Shown: positions 35,332 through 44,448 of the stretch, piece by piece
Numbering within the stretch: position 1 is the first letter of the stretch
Layout of the letters: every line of letters begins with the position of its first letter
Source: Betaproteobacteria bacterium
GTDB taxonomy: Bacteria; Pseudomonadota; Gammaproteobacteria; Burkholderiales; Burkholderiaceae_F
Direction: 5' to 3'
DNA: 64,000 nucleotides
Assembly: GCA_016861185.1 (NCBI GenBank)
Contig: BOKW01000008.1
Location: forward strand, 62,001 to 126,000
Notes under the pieces: model-generated
Database searches by the model: none
Seen by the model: only the letters and a program-made list of their open reading frames with translations
What the model was told of the DNA's origin: nothing
Program-made: the position numbers and the translations under genes

Positions 35332-35865
35332 TCAGCCTTCCAGATCCATCTCGAGCGGAATGAAGCGGCCGGCCATCATCCCCTGGCTGCGGAAGAACGA
35401 CAGGATCAGCGTGTTGTCGCTGGCGAGCATCGTGCGCACCTTGCGCACGCCCGCGCGACGGAAGCCGGCACAAATCGTCTCGAGCAGCCGCGTGCCGATG
35501 CCGGCGAGCCGCGCGTCGGGCCGCACGTCGATCGCGAAGACCCAGCCGCACGGCGGCGCGCCGAACTCCCAGTCGCGCACTTCGCCGATCGCGAAGCCGA
35601 CCACCTCGCCGGCCGACTCGGCGACGAGGAACTGCGCGCCGGGCGCGGCCGACTCGCCGTAGCGGCGGTAGATCGAGCGCCAGTAGTCGCGTTTTTCGAT
35701 GCCGGTCACCTGCGCGTCGATCGCGATCACCGCTTCCAGGTCCCCGCGCCGCACGGGCCGGATCGTCAGCTCGCGGCGCTGCGGCGCCGCAGCAGCCGAG
35801 GATTCGACCGCGTTCGGCTTCGTCCTGCGGGCGGCGCCGGCCGGCGCGGCGTTTCGTCGAGCCAT
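35332..35865 (-). CDS. GNAT-family N-acetyltransferase
   Basis: The 177-residue protein starts at ATG 35865. After a disordered basic-alanine N-terminus, the GNAT fold is clear: LTIRPVRRGDLEAVIAID, VVGFAIGEVRDWEF and AIDVRPDARLAGIGTRLLET, with the acetyl-CoA loop approximating RxxGIG/A. It ends FFRSQGMMAGRFIPLEMDLEG. The substrate is unknown. It is co-directional with, and six bases before, the Rrf2 gene, so the two probably share a transcript. Confidence 0.85.
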   Translation of the reverse strand: MARRNAAPAGAARRTKPNAVESSAAAAPQRRELTIRPVRRGDLEAVIAIDAQVTGIEKRDYWRSIYRRYGESAAPGAQFLVAESAGEVVGFAIGEVRDWEFGAPPCGWVFAIDVRPDARLAGIGTRLLETICAGFRRAGVRKVRTMLASDNTLILSFFRSQGMMAGRFIPLEMDLEG

Positions 35866-35869
35866 CGGG

Positions 35870-35899
35870 TTGACCTGAATTAAAGAATATCGGTATCCA
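35870..35899 (+). promoter_or_regulatory. Candidate promoter in an AT-rich divergent spacer
   Basis: TTGACC at 35870-35875 and TATCCA at 35894-35899 with an 18-base spacer would read into the thioesterase gene at 36002. The stretch 35876-35913 is strikingly AT-rich for this genome. It probably also serves the opposite GNAT-Rrf2 unit. Confidence 0.35.
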
Positions 35900-36001
35900 G
35901 TTGCAAGAATAGCCTGACCCGGCCTCCGCGGCGACGCGGCGCCCCGCAGCGGCGCGCGGATCGTAACAGCGGACCCGAACGGAACGACAAAGGGGAGCAC
36001 G

Positions 36002-36406
36002 ATGAAGCCATCGCTGACCGCCGGCCTCGAGGCGACCCGGCGCGTGACGGTCGACCGCGAACGGACGATCGACTTCATGGGCGAGGCGGCGCGCGTGTAT
36101 GCGACGCCGATGCTCGTGCGCGATATCGAGATGGCGTGCCGCGAGCTGCTGCTCGCGCACCTCGATTCCGGCGAGGACTCGGTCGGCACGCGGGTCGAGA
36201 TCGATCATCTCGCGCCCACGCTGCTCGGCATGGCCGTCGAGTTGCGCGTGCGCGTCGCCGGCGTCGACGGCCGCGCGGTGAGCTTCGAGGTCGAAGGGCG
36301 CGATCCGGTCGAGACGATCTGCCGCGCGAAACACGCGCGCTTCGTCGTCGACGTGGCCAAGACCGCGCAGCGGCTCGCGGCCAAGGCGCAGAAGGCGGCA
36401 GCGTGA
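36002..36406 (+). CDS. Hotdog-fold thioesterase-like protein
   Basis: This 134-residue protein resembles FlK-type or acyl-CoA thioesterases: VDRERTIDFMGEAARVYATP, MACRELLLAHLDSGEDSVGT and VEIDHLAPTLLGMAVELRVR. The acidic/serine region around HLDSGEDSVG could hold catalytic residues. It may release CoA from dead-end aromatic CoA esters, a housekeeping role suggested by its position before padC. A GTG-started padC follows after 96 bases. Confidence 0.7.
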   Translation: MKPSLTAGLEATRRVTVDRERTIDFMGEAARVYATPMLVRDIEMACRELLLAHLDSGEDSVGTRVEIDHLAPTLLGMAVELRVRVAGVDGRAVSFEVEGRDPVETICRAKHARFVVDVAKTAQRLAAKAQKAAA

Positions 36407-36502
36407 AGCGGCCCCTGCGCGCGGACACGGAGGCAGCCGCATGAGCGCGCACGGCCGCTCCGAAGCGCTCATCCCGGAGCGCGCAGCGCGGAGGGTAGTC
36501 CA

Positions 36503-37153
36503 GTGACCCGCTGGGCGATGGTCGCCGATCTGCGCCGCTGCGTCGGCTGCCAGACGTGCACGGCGGCGTGCAAGGTGACGAACGCGACGCCGCCGGGCGT
36601 GCAGTGGCGGCGCGTGCTCGACATGGAGTTCGGCGAGTATCCGAACGTCCGGCGCGCGTTCGTTCCGGTCGGCTGCCAGCACTGCGACGATCCGCCGTGC
36701 GCGCAGGTCTGTCCGACCACGGCGACGAAGAAGCGCGCCGACGGCATCGTGACGATGGACTACGACCTGTGCATCGGCTGCGCGTACTGCGCAGTGTCCT
36801 GCCCGTACCAGGCGCGCTACCGCACGCTGCGCGCGACCTTCGCCTACGGCGAACCGATCGAAAGCGAAGCGCAGACGCTCGACGAAAGTCGGATCGCGGT
36901 CGCAACCAAGTGCACGTTCTGCGTCGATACGATCGACGCGGGACTGGCGCAGGGGCTGAAGCCCGGCGTCGATCCGGAAGCCACACCCGCCTGCGTCAAC
37001 GCCTGTATCGCCAAGGCGATGGCTTTCGGCGACCTCGACGATCCGGACAGCAACGTGTCGAAGCTGATCGCCGAGAACGAACACTTCCGCATGCACGAGG
37101 AACTGGGCACGGGACCGGGGGTGTACTACCTGTGGGACCGGAGTGGAACATGA
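36503..37153 (+). CDS. padC: Phenylacetyl-CoA:acceptor oxidoreductase, iron-sulfur subunit
   Basis: This 216-residue DmsB/NrfC-type protein binds four [4Fe-4S] clusters. Sixteen cysteines are arranged in four groups: C13-C16-C19-C23, C58-C61-C66-C70, C90-C93-C96-C100 and C137-C140-C164-C168. The start is GTG at 36503, after GGAGGGTAG; an internal ATG five codons later would lose little. It carries electrons from the PadB molybdenum centre to the membrane subunit. It is followed by padD with a four-base overlap, while padB is 12 kb away. Confidence 0.88.
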   Translation: MTRWAMVADLRRCVGCQTCTAACKVTNATPPGVQWRRVLDMEFGEYPNVRRAFVPVGCQHCDDPPCAQVCPTTATKKRADGIVTMDYDLCIGCAYCAVSCPYQARYRTLRATFAYGEPIESEAQTLDESRIAVATKCTFCVDTIDAGLAQGLKPGVDPEATPACVNACIAKAMAFGDLDDPDSNVSKLIAENEHFRMHEELGTGPGVYYLWDRSGT

Positions 37154-38010
37154 CCTACGGGCCGAAACCCTGGCAGCAGACGGCATGGGACTGGCGCGCG
37201 GCCGGGAACTTCATCGGCGGCGGCGCCGGCAGCGGGCTGATCATGTTCACCGCGCTGGCGGGCGTGGAGGACGCGACTGCGGCCGCGCTGCTGCTGGCGG
37301 GGCTTGCGCTGATCGGACTGGGACTTGCCTGCGTGTGGGCGGAACTCGGACGCCCGCTGCGCGCGCTGCATGTGTTCTTCAATCCGCGCACCTCGTGGAT
37401 GACGCGCGAGGCGATCGCAGCGACCGTGCTGTTCCCGGTCGGCGCGCTCGCGGCGCTGTTCGCCTATGCGGGCGTGAGCGGCGTGGCGTGGCTGCCGGCG
37501 CCCGTGGCCTTGGCCTTCATCTATTGCCAAAGCCGGATGTTGCAGGCCGCCCGCGGCATACCGGCGTGGCGCGCGCCGCGGGTCGTCGCGCTGTTGCTGG
37601 CGACGAGCTTTGCCGAGGGCGCTGCCCTGTTCTGGCTCGCGCAGCCGTGGCACGGGGAGGGCACGCCGCTGCTGGTACTCGTCTTCGGCGCGCTGCTGAT
37701 CGCGCGCATCGCACTGTGGTACGCGTATCGCCTGCGGCTCGAGGGTCACGTGGCGCGGCGTGCGCTGGCCGCGCTCGACCGCGCGGGCGTGCTGCTGATC
37801 GGCGGGACGGTCGTGCCGCTGGCGCTGCTCGTGGCCGCGCTCGCCGCGGGAGGGACGACGGGCACTGCGCTCGCAGCGCTGGCCGGTCTGGCGGCCGCGC
37901 CCGCGGGCGCTTTCGTGAAGTTCGCGCTGATCACGCGCGCCGGCTTCAACCAGGGCTTCGCGCTGCAGCGGCTGCCGGTGCGCGGTCAGGCGCCGCGAGG
38001 AACGCGGTGA
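37150..38010 (+). CDS. padD: Phenylacetyl-CoA:acceptor oxidoreductase, membrane subunit
   Basis: This 286-residue hydrophobic protein has about eight membrane segments and resembles NrfD/DmsC-type anchors. The segments begin with FIGGGAGSGLIMFTALAG and end with LAALAGLAAAPAGAFVKFAL. The acidic residue in VWAELGRPL and the Arg/Asn-Pro-Arg loop FFNPRTSWMTRE are typical of the family. It passes electrons to the quinone pool. The start overlaps the padC stop and its stop overlaps the padJ start. Confidence 0.88.
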   Translation: MTYGPKPWQQTAWDWRAAGNFIGGGAGSGLIMFTALAGVEDATAAALLLAGLALIGLGLACVWAELGRPLRALHVFFNPRTSWMTREAIAATVLFPVGALAALFAYAGVSGVAWLPAPVALAFIYCQSRMLQAARGIPAWRAPRVVALLLATSFAEGAALFWLAQPWHGEGTPLLVLVFGALLIARIALWYAYRLRLEGHVARRALAALDRAGVLLIGGTVVPLALLVAALAAGGTTGTALAALAGLAAAPAGAFVKFALITRAGFNQGFALQRLPVRGQAPRGTR

Positions 38011-39362
38011 TGGGCGCGGCGGCGCGAGTCGACGCCTTGCGCGCGCCCGCCGCCGGCGCCGGCGCGTTCTTCGATCGCGCGATCGAAACGATGCCGCGCG
38101 AGCGGCTCGCGGCGCTGCAGCTCGAACGGCTGCGCCGAACGCTGCAGCATGTGCGCGAGCGCGTGCTGCTGCACCGGCAACGACTCGAAGCGATGGGCGT
38201 CGAAGCCGACGACGTGCGCACGCTCGACGACGTGCGCGCGTTGCCGTTCACGTACAAATCAGATCTGCGCGACCACTATCCGTTCGGATTGTTCGCGCGG
38301 CCGGTCGGCGAACTGGCGCGGCTGCACGCGTCGTCGGGAACGACCGGCAGACCGACGGTGGTCGGCTACACCGCCGGCGATCTCGACACGTGGGCGCAAC
38401 TGATGGCGCGTTCGCTCGCCTGCGCCGGCGCGCGACCGGGCGACGTCGTGCACAACGCGCACGGCTACGGGCTGTTCACCGGCGGGCTCGGCGTGCACGC
38501 GGGCGCGGAGCGGCTGGGCGCGGTGGTCGTGCCGATCTCGGGCGGCGCGACCGAGCGGCAGATCGCGCTGCTGATCGATTTCGGCGCGCACGTGCTGGTG
38601 GCCACGCCGTCGTACGCGCTGGTGATCGCGGAGACGGCGGAGCGGCTCGGCGTCGATCTGCGCGCGAGCGCGCTGCGCACGGGCGTCTTCGGCGGCGAGC
38701 CGTGGAGCGAATCGACGCGGCGCGCGATCGAAGCGCGCTTCGGCCTGCGCGCGCACGACCTGTACGGCCTGTCCGAGATCATGGGGCCCGGGGTCGCCTG
38801 CGAATGCGACGAACAGGCGGGGCTGCACGGCTGGGAGGATCACTTCCTGTTCGAGGTGCTCGACCCCGAAACGCAGCAGCCGGTGCCCGAAGGGCAGGCG
38901 GGCGAGCTGGTGATCACGACATTGACCCGCGACGCGCTGCCGATGCTGCGCTATCGCACGCGCGACATCACGCGGATCACGACCGCGCCGTGCGACTGCG
39001 GCCGCACGCATCTGCGCATCCTGCGCATCGCCGGCCGCAGCGACGACATGCTGATCGTGCGCGGCGTCAACGTCTATCCGTCGCAGATCGAAGCAGTGCT
39101 GGTCGGCAAGCCGCGGCTGGCGCCGCACTACCAGCTCGTGCTGCGCAGGAACGGACCGCTCGACGAGGTCACGCTCGAAGTCGAAGCGCTGCCCGGCGTC
39201 GCGTCAGACGTCTTCCCCGATCTGGCGCGCGAGGTCGCGCATCTCGTCAAGGCGATGGTCGGCATCAGCACGCAGGTCGTCGTCAAAGGACCGGGCGAGA
39301 TCCCGCGCTCGGAGGGCAAGGCGGTGCGCGTGCGCGATCTGCGGCCGAAGGAGGGCGCGTGA
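38010..39362 (+). CDS. padJ: Phenylacetate-CoA ligase
   Basis: The 450-residue adenylate-forming enzyme activates phenylacetate with ATP and CoA, the first step of the anaerobic route. The P-loop-like [17 protein letters not shown] is present, as are [17 protein letters not shown] (the A5-type region), RTRDITRI and the C-terminal Lys in the [11 protein letters not shown] segment, the expected catalytic lysine. It resembles PaaK and PadJ in length. It overlaps padD by one base and hcrC by four bases. Confidence 0.93.
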   Translation: MGAAARVDALRAPAAGAGAFFDRAIETMPRERLAALQLERLRRTLQHVRERVLLHRQRLEAMGVEADDVRTLDDVRALPFTYKSDLRDHYPFGLFARPVGELARLHASSGTTGRPTVVGYTAGDLDTWAQLMARSLACAGARPGDVVHNAHGYGLFTGGLGVHAGAERLGAVVVPISGGATERQIALLIDFGAHVLVATPSYALVIAETAERLGVDLRASALRTGVFGGEPWSESTRRAIEARFGLRAHDLYGLSEIMGPGVACECDEQAGLHGWEDHFLFEVLDPETQQPVPEGQAGELVITTLTRDALPMLRYRTRDITRITTAPCDCGRTHLRILRIAGRSDDMLIVRGVNVYPSQIEAVLVGKPRLAPHYQLVLRRNGPLDEVTLEVEALPGVASDVFPDLAREVAHLVKAMVGISTQVVVKGPGEIPRSEGKAVRVRDLRPKEGA

Positions 39363-39844
39363 ACAAGCGGCTGCTGCGTTTCACCGTCAACGGCCGGGCG
39401 CGCGAGCACGCCGTCGCCGACCACGCGCTGCTGATCGACGTGCTGCGCGAGGACTTGGGGCTGACCGGCACCAAGCGCGGCTGCGACGGCGGCGAATGCG
39501 GCGCCTGCACGGTGCTGGTCGACGGCGCACCCAGGCTCGCGTGCATCACGCTCGCGGCGCGCTGCGAGGGGAGCGAGATCGAAACGATCGAATCGCTCGC
39601 CGCCAACGGCCGCATGAGCCGACTGCAGCAGGCGTTTCACGAAAGGCTCGGCGTGCAATGCGGCTTCTGCACGCCCGGAATGATCATGGCGGCCGAAGCG
39701 CTGCTTCGGCGCAACCCCGCCCCAAGCGAGGAACAGATCCGCGAAGCGCTGTCCGGCAATCTGTGCCGCTGCACCGGCTACGTCAAGATCATCGAGTCGG
39801 TGCAGGTCGCGTCGTGCGCGGGTGCGACCGGGAGCGGCGGATGA
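39359..39844 (+). CDS. hcrC: 4-hydroxybenzoyl-CoA reductase, gamma subunit
   Basis: The 161-residue protein is the 2x[2Fe-2S] subunit of a xanthine-oxidase-family reductase. The plant-type cluster uses C42, C47, C50 and C62 ([13 protein letters not shown]). The second uses C101, C104, C136 and C138 ([18 protein letters not shown]). The start is GTG at 39359, overlapping the padJ stop, so it is translated from the pad transcript. The repeat element that follows separates it from hcrA by 202 bases. Confidence 0.94.
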   Translation: MNKRLLRFTVNGRAREHAVADHALLIDVLREDLGLTGTKRGCDGGECGACTVLVDGAPRLACITLAARCEGSEIETIESLAANGRMSRLQQAFHERLGVQCGFCTPGMIMAAEALLRRNPAPSEEQIREALSGNLCRCTGYVKIIESVQVASCAGATGSGG

Positions 39845-39853
39845 AATCCGGAT

Positions 39854-40038
39854 GCAACACGGAGACACGGAGAACACGGAGAAGAGCTTTCGGATCTTCG
39901 CTCCCTGCCTGCTGCGTGCTTCGTGGCGGCATCGCGGACTTCGAACGCCGAAGGGTTGACCACCGAGACACGGAGAACACGGAGAAAAGATATGAAGCCT
40001 TTGGTTTTCTCGGTGTGCTCGGTGTCTCGGTGGTGAAT
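39854..40038. repeat. CACGGAGA-type repeats between hcrC and hcrA
   Basis: The unit ACACGGAGACACGGAGAA appears at 39854-39881 and again at 39959-39986. The second copy pairs with TTTTCTCGGTGTGCTCGG and TGTCTCGGTGGTG at 40006-40035, making a long imperfect inverted repeat. The right end, GTGGTGAATAC, forms the immediate leader of hcrA. The sequence between the copies holds no obvious gene. Confidence 0.85.
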
Positions 40039-40046
40039 ACGACTTT

Positions 40047-42410
40047 ATGAACGCGCCGAAGGACCAAACGCTGCGCAGCGCCGTGCCGGCCGCGGTCGGC
40101 GTGCGGCAGCCGCTGATCGACGGGGTCGAGAAAGTGACCGGCCGCGCGCTATACACGGCCGATCTGCCGGCGCGCGATCCATTGGTCGGCGCGATCCTGC
40201 GCAGTCCGCTCGCGCACGCGCGGATCCGCGGCATCGATACGCGCGCGGCGCGCGCGGCTCCGGGCGTGCGCGCGGTCGTCACCGGCGACGACTGCGATGT
40301 GCCCTACGGGGTGATCCCGATCGCGCAGAACGAGTTTCCACTCGCGCGCGAGCGCGTGCGCTATCGCGGCGAACCGGTCGCCGCGGTCGCTGCGGTCGAC
40401 GAAGCGACGGCGCAGGCGGCGCTGAAGCTGATCGAACTCGACCTCGAACCGCTGTCGGCGGTCTTCGACGCCAAAGCGGCGTTGGCGCCCGACGCGATCC
40501 AGCTGCATGACAACAAGCCGCGCAACATCGAGCGCGAGGTCGACCAGGCGTTCGGCGACGTCGACGCGGGTTTCGCCGCGGCGGCGCTGGTGCGCGAGGC
40601 GAACTTCCACTACGCCGAAGTCACGCACGCGATGATGGAGCCGAACGCGGCGCTCGCCGAATGGGACGCCGAGCGCGAGCGGCTGACGTTGCATTCGGTG
40701 ACGCAGGTGCCGTACTACGTGCACCTGGCGCTGGCGCGCTGTCTGAAGCTCGACGAGTCGCAGATCCGCGTGGTCAAGCCCTTCGTCGGCGGCGGCTTCG
40801 GCCATCGTACCGAGACGCTGAACTTCGAGATCATCGCCGCGCTGCTCGCGCGCGCGGCGGCGGGCACGGTGAAGCTCGAGCTGTCGCGCGAAGAGACCTT
40901 CCTCACGCATCGCGGCCGGCCCGAAACCGACGTGCGGCTGAAGATCGGGCTCGCCTGCAACGGCGCGATCACCGCGGTCGACTGCGAAGTGATCCAGCGC
41001 GGCGGCGCCTACGCGGGCTACGGCCTCGTGACGATCCTGTACGCGGGCGCGCTTCTGCACGCGATCTACCGCGTGCCGGCGAGCCGCTATCACGGGCTGC
41101 GTGTCTATGCGAACACGCCGCCGAACGGCGCGATGCGCGGCCACGGCTCGGTCGACGTGCGGCATGCGTTCGAAGCGTTGCTCGACAGCATGAGCGCGGA
41201 ACTCGGGCTTGATCCGTTCGCCGTGCGCCGCGCGAATCTGTTGACGGTGCCGTATCGCACGATCAACGAACTGCAGGTCAACTCGTGCGGGCTCGCCGAG
41301 TGCCTCGACAAGGTCGAAGCGGCATCGGGCTGGCGCGAGCGGCGCGGCAGGCTGCCGAAGGGGCGCGGGCTCGGCATGGCCTGCTCGCATTACGTCAGCG
41401 GATCGGCCAAGCCCGTGCACTGGACCGGCGAGCCGCACGCGGTCGTCAACCTCAAGCTCGACTTCGACGGCAGCATCACCGTGCTGACCGGCGCGGCCGA
41501 CATCGGGCAGGGCTCTTCGACGCTGCTCGCGCAGGCGGTCGCCGAGGTGCTCGGGCTGTCGCTCGCGCGGTTGCGCGTGATCGCCAACGACAGCGCGGTC
41601 ACGCCGAAGGACAACGGCTCGTATTCGTCGCGCGTGTCGTTCATGGTCGGCAACGCCGCCATCCGCGCTGCGCGCGCGCTGCGCGACGCGCTCGTCGAAG
41701 CGGCGGCGCGCAAGCTCGGCGCAACGGCCGACGAGGTGGACTGCCTCGGCGAGCTGTACCGCGCCGCCGGCACCGACCGCACGCTGAGCTACAAGGAGGT
41801 CGTCGCCGCCGCGCTCGAGGACACCGGCACGCTCACCGTCAAAGGCATCTGGTCCACCCCGGTCGAAGTGCAGGGCGGCAAGTTCAGGGGCGCCGCGGTC
41901 GGTACGGGGGCGGGCTATTCGTACGCGGCGCAGGTCGTCGAAGTCGATATGGACGAGGAGACGGGCGTCGTGAAAGTCGTGCGCGTGTGGGTCGCGCACG
42001 ACTGCGGGCGCGCGATCAATCCGCTCGCGGTCGAAGGCCAGGTGCAGGGCTCCGTGTGGATGGGCATGGGGCAGGCGCTGTGCGAGGAGACGCAGTATCA
42101 CGACGGGCTGCCGCTGCGCGCGAACTTCCTCGACTACCGCGTGCCGACGATCGTCGAGTCGCCGCCGGTCGAGACCTTCATCGTCGAAGCGCCCGACCCG
42201 AACGGTCCGTTCGGCGCGAAGGAGGCGGGCGAAGGTTCGCTGTCGGGTTTCCTGCCCGCGCTGACCAACGCGATCGCCAACGCGACCGGATTACGCATCC
42301 ACGAGCTGCCGGTCACGCCCGACCGTCTGCTCGCCGCGCTGCAGGCGCGCGCGCGCAAGCAGCGAGTCCAGCAGGCGATTGCCGAGCGTGCGCAGAAAGC
42401 GGAAGTGTGA
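40047..42410 (+). CDS. hcrA: 4-hydroxybenzoyl-CoA reductase, molybdenum subunit
   Basis: This 787-residue protein is the alpha subunit that binds molybdopterin cytosine dinucleotide and removes the para-hydroxyl of 4-hydroxybenzoyl-CoA, giving benzoyl-CoA. Xanthine-oxidase-family motifs are visible: [51 protein letters not shown] and the C-terminal catalytic-Glu region [16 protein letters not shown]. It is flanked on both sides by repeat elements, which cut the hcrC-hcrA-hcrB order without breaking a gene. Confidence 0.94.
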   Translation: MNAPKDQTLRSAVPAAVGVRQPLIDGVEKVTGRALYTADLPARDPLVGAILRSPLAHARIRGIDTRAARAAPGVRAVVTGDDCDVPYGVIPIAQNEFPLARERVRYRGEPVAAVAAVDEATAQAALKLIELDLEPLSAVFDAKAALAPDAIQLHDNKPRNIEREVDQAFGDVDAGFAAAALVREANFHYAEVTHAMMEPNAALAEWDAERERLTLHSVTQVPYYVHLALARCLKLDESQIRVVKPFVGGGFGHRTETLNFEIIAALLARAAAGTVKLELSREETFLTHRGRPETDVRLKIGLACNGAITAVDCEVIQRGGAYAGYGLVTILYAGALLHAIYRVPASRYHGLRVYANTPPNGAMRGHGSVDVRHAFEALLDSMSAELGLDPFAVRRANLLTVPYRTINELQVNSCGLAECLDKVEAASGWRERRGRLPKGRGLGMACSHYVSGSAKPVHWTGEPHAVVNLKLDFDGSITVLTGAADIGQGSSTLLAQAVAEVLGLSLARLRVIANDSAVTPKDNGSYSSRVSFMVGNAAIRAARALRDALVEAAARKLGATADEVDCLGELYRAAGTDRTLSYKEVVAAALEDTGTLTVKGIWSTPVEVQGGKFRGAAVGTGAGYSYAAQVVEVDMDEETGVVKVVRVWVAHDCGRAINPLAVEGQVQGSVWMGMGQALCEETQYHDGLPLRANFLDYRVPTIVESPPVETFIVEAPDPNGPFGAKEAGEGSLSGFLPALTNAIANATGLRIHELPVTPDRLLAALQARARKQRVQQAIAERAQKAEV

Positions 42411-42420
42411 GATGAACCCG

Positions 42421-42527
42421 AGCGAACGCACAGACGCAGAGGGCGCAGAGGGGCGCGGAGGAAAGGTGTACCGAGTCTCTTGTCTTTCTCTGCGTTTCTC
42501 CGCGGTTTCTGCGCCTCGGCGTTCGCT
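42421..42527. repeat. Inverted repeat between hcrA and hcrB
   Basis: A perfect 9-base terminal inverted pair, AGCGAACGC (42421-42429) and GCGTTCGCT (42519-42527), encloses GCAGAGGGCGCAGAGG and its near-complement CTGCGTTTCTCCGCGG. It is a divergent relative of the CACGGAGA family at 15643 and 39854, starting 11 bases after the hcrA stop. Confidence 0.85.
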
Positions 42528-42583
42528 CATTACCGTCCGTTTCGCGCGTCGTGGATCGCGCGCAATGCGATGGAGCCACTGAG

Positions 42584-43564
42584 ATGCCGACGCTCGCGCC
42601 GTTCACGCTGCACCGGGCCACGTCCGCGACGCACGCGGCCGCGCTGCTCGCGCGGCTGCCCGGCGCGCGGATCGTCGCCGGCGGCACCGACCTCGTGCCG
42701 AACCTGCGGCGCGGCATCGGTCAGCCTGCCGCGCTGGTCGACGTGTCGTCGATCGCCGACTTCGATGCGATCGTTCGCGACGGCGACGGTTGGCGCATCG
42801 GCGCGGGCGCGACGCTCGCGGCGCTGGCGAGCGACGCGGCGCTGGCGCGCGAATTGCCCGCGCTCGCGCAGGCCGCCGCGAGCGCGGCCGGTCCGGGGCA
42901 TCGCCCGGTTGCCACGCTCGGCGGCAATCTGTGCCTCGATACGCGCTGCGTTTTCTACAACCAGAGCGACTGGTGGCGGCGCTCGAACGACTACTGCCTG
43001 AAGCTCGGCGGCTCGACCTGCCACGTGGCGCCGCAGGGCGAGCGCTGCCATGCGGCGTTCAGCGGTGACCTCGCGCCCGCGCTGCTCGTTCACGAGGCGC
43101 AGATCGAGGTCGTCGGCGCAAACGGCGCGCGCTGCCTGCCGTTGGCCGACCTCTATTTGGACGACGGCGCGCGGCACTTGGCGCTCGCGCCCGACGAGCT
43201 GATCGTCGCGGCGCGCATTCCGCCGCAGCCGGCCGGTGCGCGCTCCGGCTACCGCAAGGCGCGCGTGCGCGGCGCGATGGACTTTCCGCTGGCCGGCGTC
43301 GCGTTGCGCGCGAGCTTCGCCGACGGCAAGCTGGCGACGCTGCGGGTCGCGCTGAGCGGCACGAACTCGCGGCCGCTGCCGCTCGCCGATACCGACGCGC
43401 TGTGCGGCACGCCGGTCGACGACGCGCTGCTCGCCGCGCTCGGCAAGCGCATCGGCAAGCAGGTGAGTCCGATGCGGACGACCGTCACGTCGTCGCACTA
43501 CCGGCGCCAAGTCGCGATGGTTCTCGCGCAGCGGCTGTTGCGTGATCTGGCGGCGGAACGCTGA
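42584..43564 (+). CDS. hcrB: 4-hydroxybenzoyl-CoA reductase, beta (FAD/[4Fe-4S]) subunit
   Basis: The 326-residue protein, from ATG 42584, is the FAD-binding subunit (ARIVAGGTDLVPNLRRG, PVATLGGNLCLDTRC). It contains the insertion that in Thauera aromatica binds an extra [4Fe-4S] cluster. The cysteines fall at positions 122, 138, 146 and 155, matching my recollection of the Thauera numbering. This loop separates true HcrB from ordinary CoxM-type subunits and supports the assignment as a low-potential reductase. Confidence 0.95.
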   Translation: MPTLAPFTLHRATSATHAAALLARLPGARIVAGGTDLVPNLRRGIGQPAALVDVSSIADFDAIVRDGDGWRIGAGATLAALASDAALARELPALAQAAASAAGPGHRPVATLGGNLCLDTRCVFYNQSDWWRRSNDYCLKLGGSTCHVAPQGERCHAAFSGDLAPALLVHEAQIEVVGANGARCLPLADLYLDDGARHLALAPDELIVAARIPPQPAGARSGYRKARVRGAMDFPLAGVALRASFADGKLATLRVALSGTNSRPLPLADTDALCGTPVDDALLAALGKRIGKQVSPMRTTVTSSHYRRQVAMVLAQRLLRDLAAER

Positions 43565-43575
43565 AGGGAGGCCTC

Positions 43576-44436
43576 ATGGGCGCGATCGATCCCGTGCCGG
43601 GTTCGCCCGAATCGGCGGATGGCGAGGCGCTCGCCGCCGGCGACGCCGTCGAGCCGCGCGTCGTCGAGCGACGCAGCGGGCGGGCGCAGGTCGCCGTCGC
43701 CGCGGATCTGGCGCAGGAGTTGCCGATCGCTTTCGAGTACAACGGCATCTCGCACGCGGTGATGCTGGCCACGCCCGCCGATCTGCACGACTTCGCCGTC
43801 GGCTTCTCGCTGAGCGAGGGCATTGCCACGTCGGGTCAGTGCTACGGCGTCGACGTTCAGCGGAACGCGGCCGGCATCACGCTGGCGATCGAGATCGCCG
43901 CCGAGGCGTTCGTGCAGCTGAAGGCGCGCCGGCGCACGCTCGCCGGACGCACCGGCTGCGGCATCTGCGGAACCGAAAGCCTCGACCAGGTGCTGCGGCC
44001 GCTGCCGGATCTGTCGGGCATCGCGCTGCAGGTGACGCCGTCCGCGCTCGCACGCGCGCATGCGGGGCTCGAGGCCGTGCAGCCGCTGCAACGCGCGACC
44101 GGCGCCGCGCACGTTGCCGTCTGGTGCGCGCGCGACGGCGCGGTCGTCGTCGCGCGGGAAGACGTCGGCAGGCACAACGCGCTCGACAAGCTGATCGGCG
44201 CGCTGGCACGCGCGCGCACCGACCCGCGCGACGGCTTCGCGCTGGTGACCAGCCGCGCCAGCGTCGAGATGGTGCAGAAGAGCGCGACCGCGGGCATCGC
44301 TGTGCTGGCGGCCGTCTCGGCGCCGACCGCGCTCGCCGTGCGCACGGCCGAATCCTGCGGCCAGACGCTAATCGGCTTTGCGCGCGGCGCGGCGTTCAAC
44401 GTCTACACGCGGCCGGATCGCCTGAGCACCGGTTGA
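43576..44436 (+). CDS. fdhD: FdhD-type sulfurtransferase for molybdoenzyme maturation
   Basis: The 286-residue protein has the FdhD pattern: ATPADLHDFAVGFSLSEGI, the redox motif GCGICGTES (CxxC) and CARDGAVVVAREDVGRHNAL. FdhD moves sulfur from IscS to the bis-MGD cofactor, and is known for formate dehydrogenase. No formate dehydrogenase is in the window; the only bis-MGD enzyme is PadB. The gene begins 11 bases after hcrB, so it probably matures PadB. Hcr uses MCD and would normally need a different (XdhC-type) factor, which I did not find here. Confidence 0.9.
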   Translation: MGAIDPVPGSPESADGEALAAGDAVEPRVVERRSGRAQVAVAADLAQELPIAFEYNGISHAVMLATPADLHDFAVGFSLSEGIATSGQCYGVDVQRNAAGITLAIEIAAEAFVQLKARRRTLAGRTGCGICGTESLDQVLRPLPDLSGIALQVTPSALARAHAGLEAVQPLQRATGAAHVAVWCARDGAVVVAREDVGRHNALDKLIGALARARTDPRDGFALVTSRASVEMVQKSATAGIAVLAAVSAPTALAVRTAESCGQTLIGFARGAAFNVYTRPDRLSTG

Positions 44437-44448
44437 GCGGACGCCCGT

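Noticed and set aside
40149-42101. 650-codon minus-strand frame opposite hcrA
   Set aside because: No family pattern; hcrA has xanthine-oxidase motifs.
15643-42527. CRISPR array
   Set aside because: The repeats are inverted, few and far apart, with no regular spacers.
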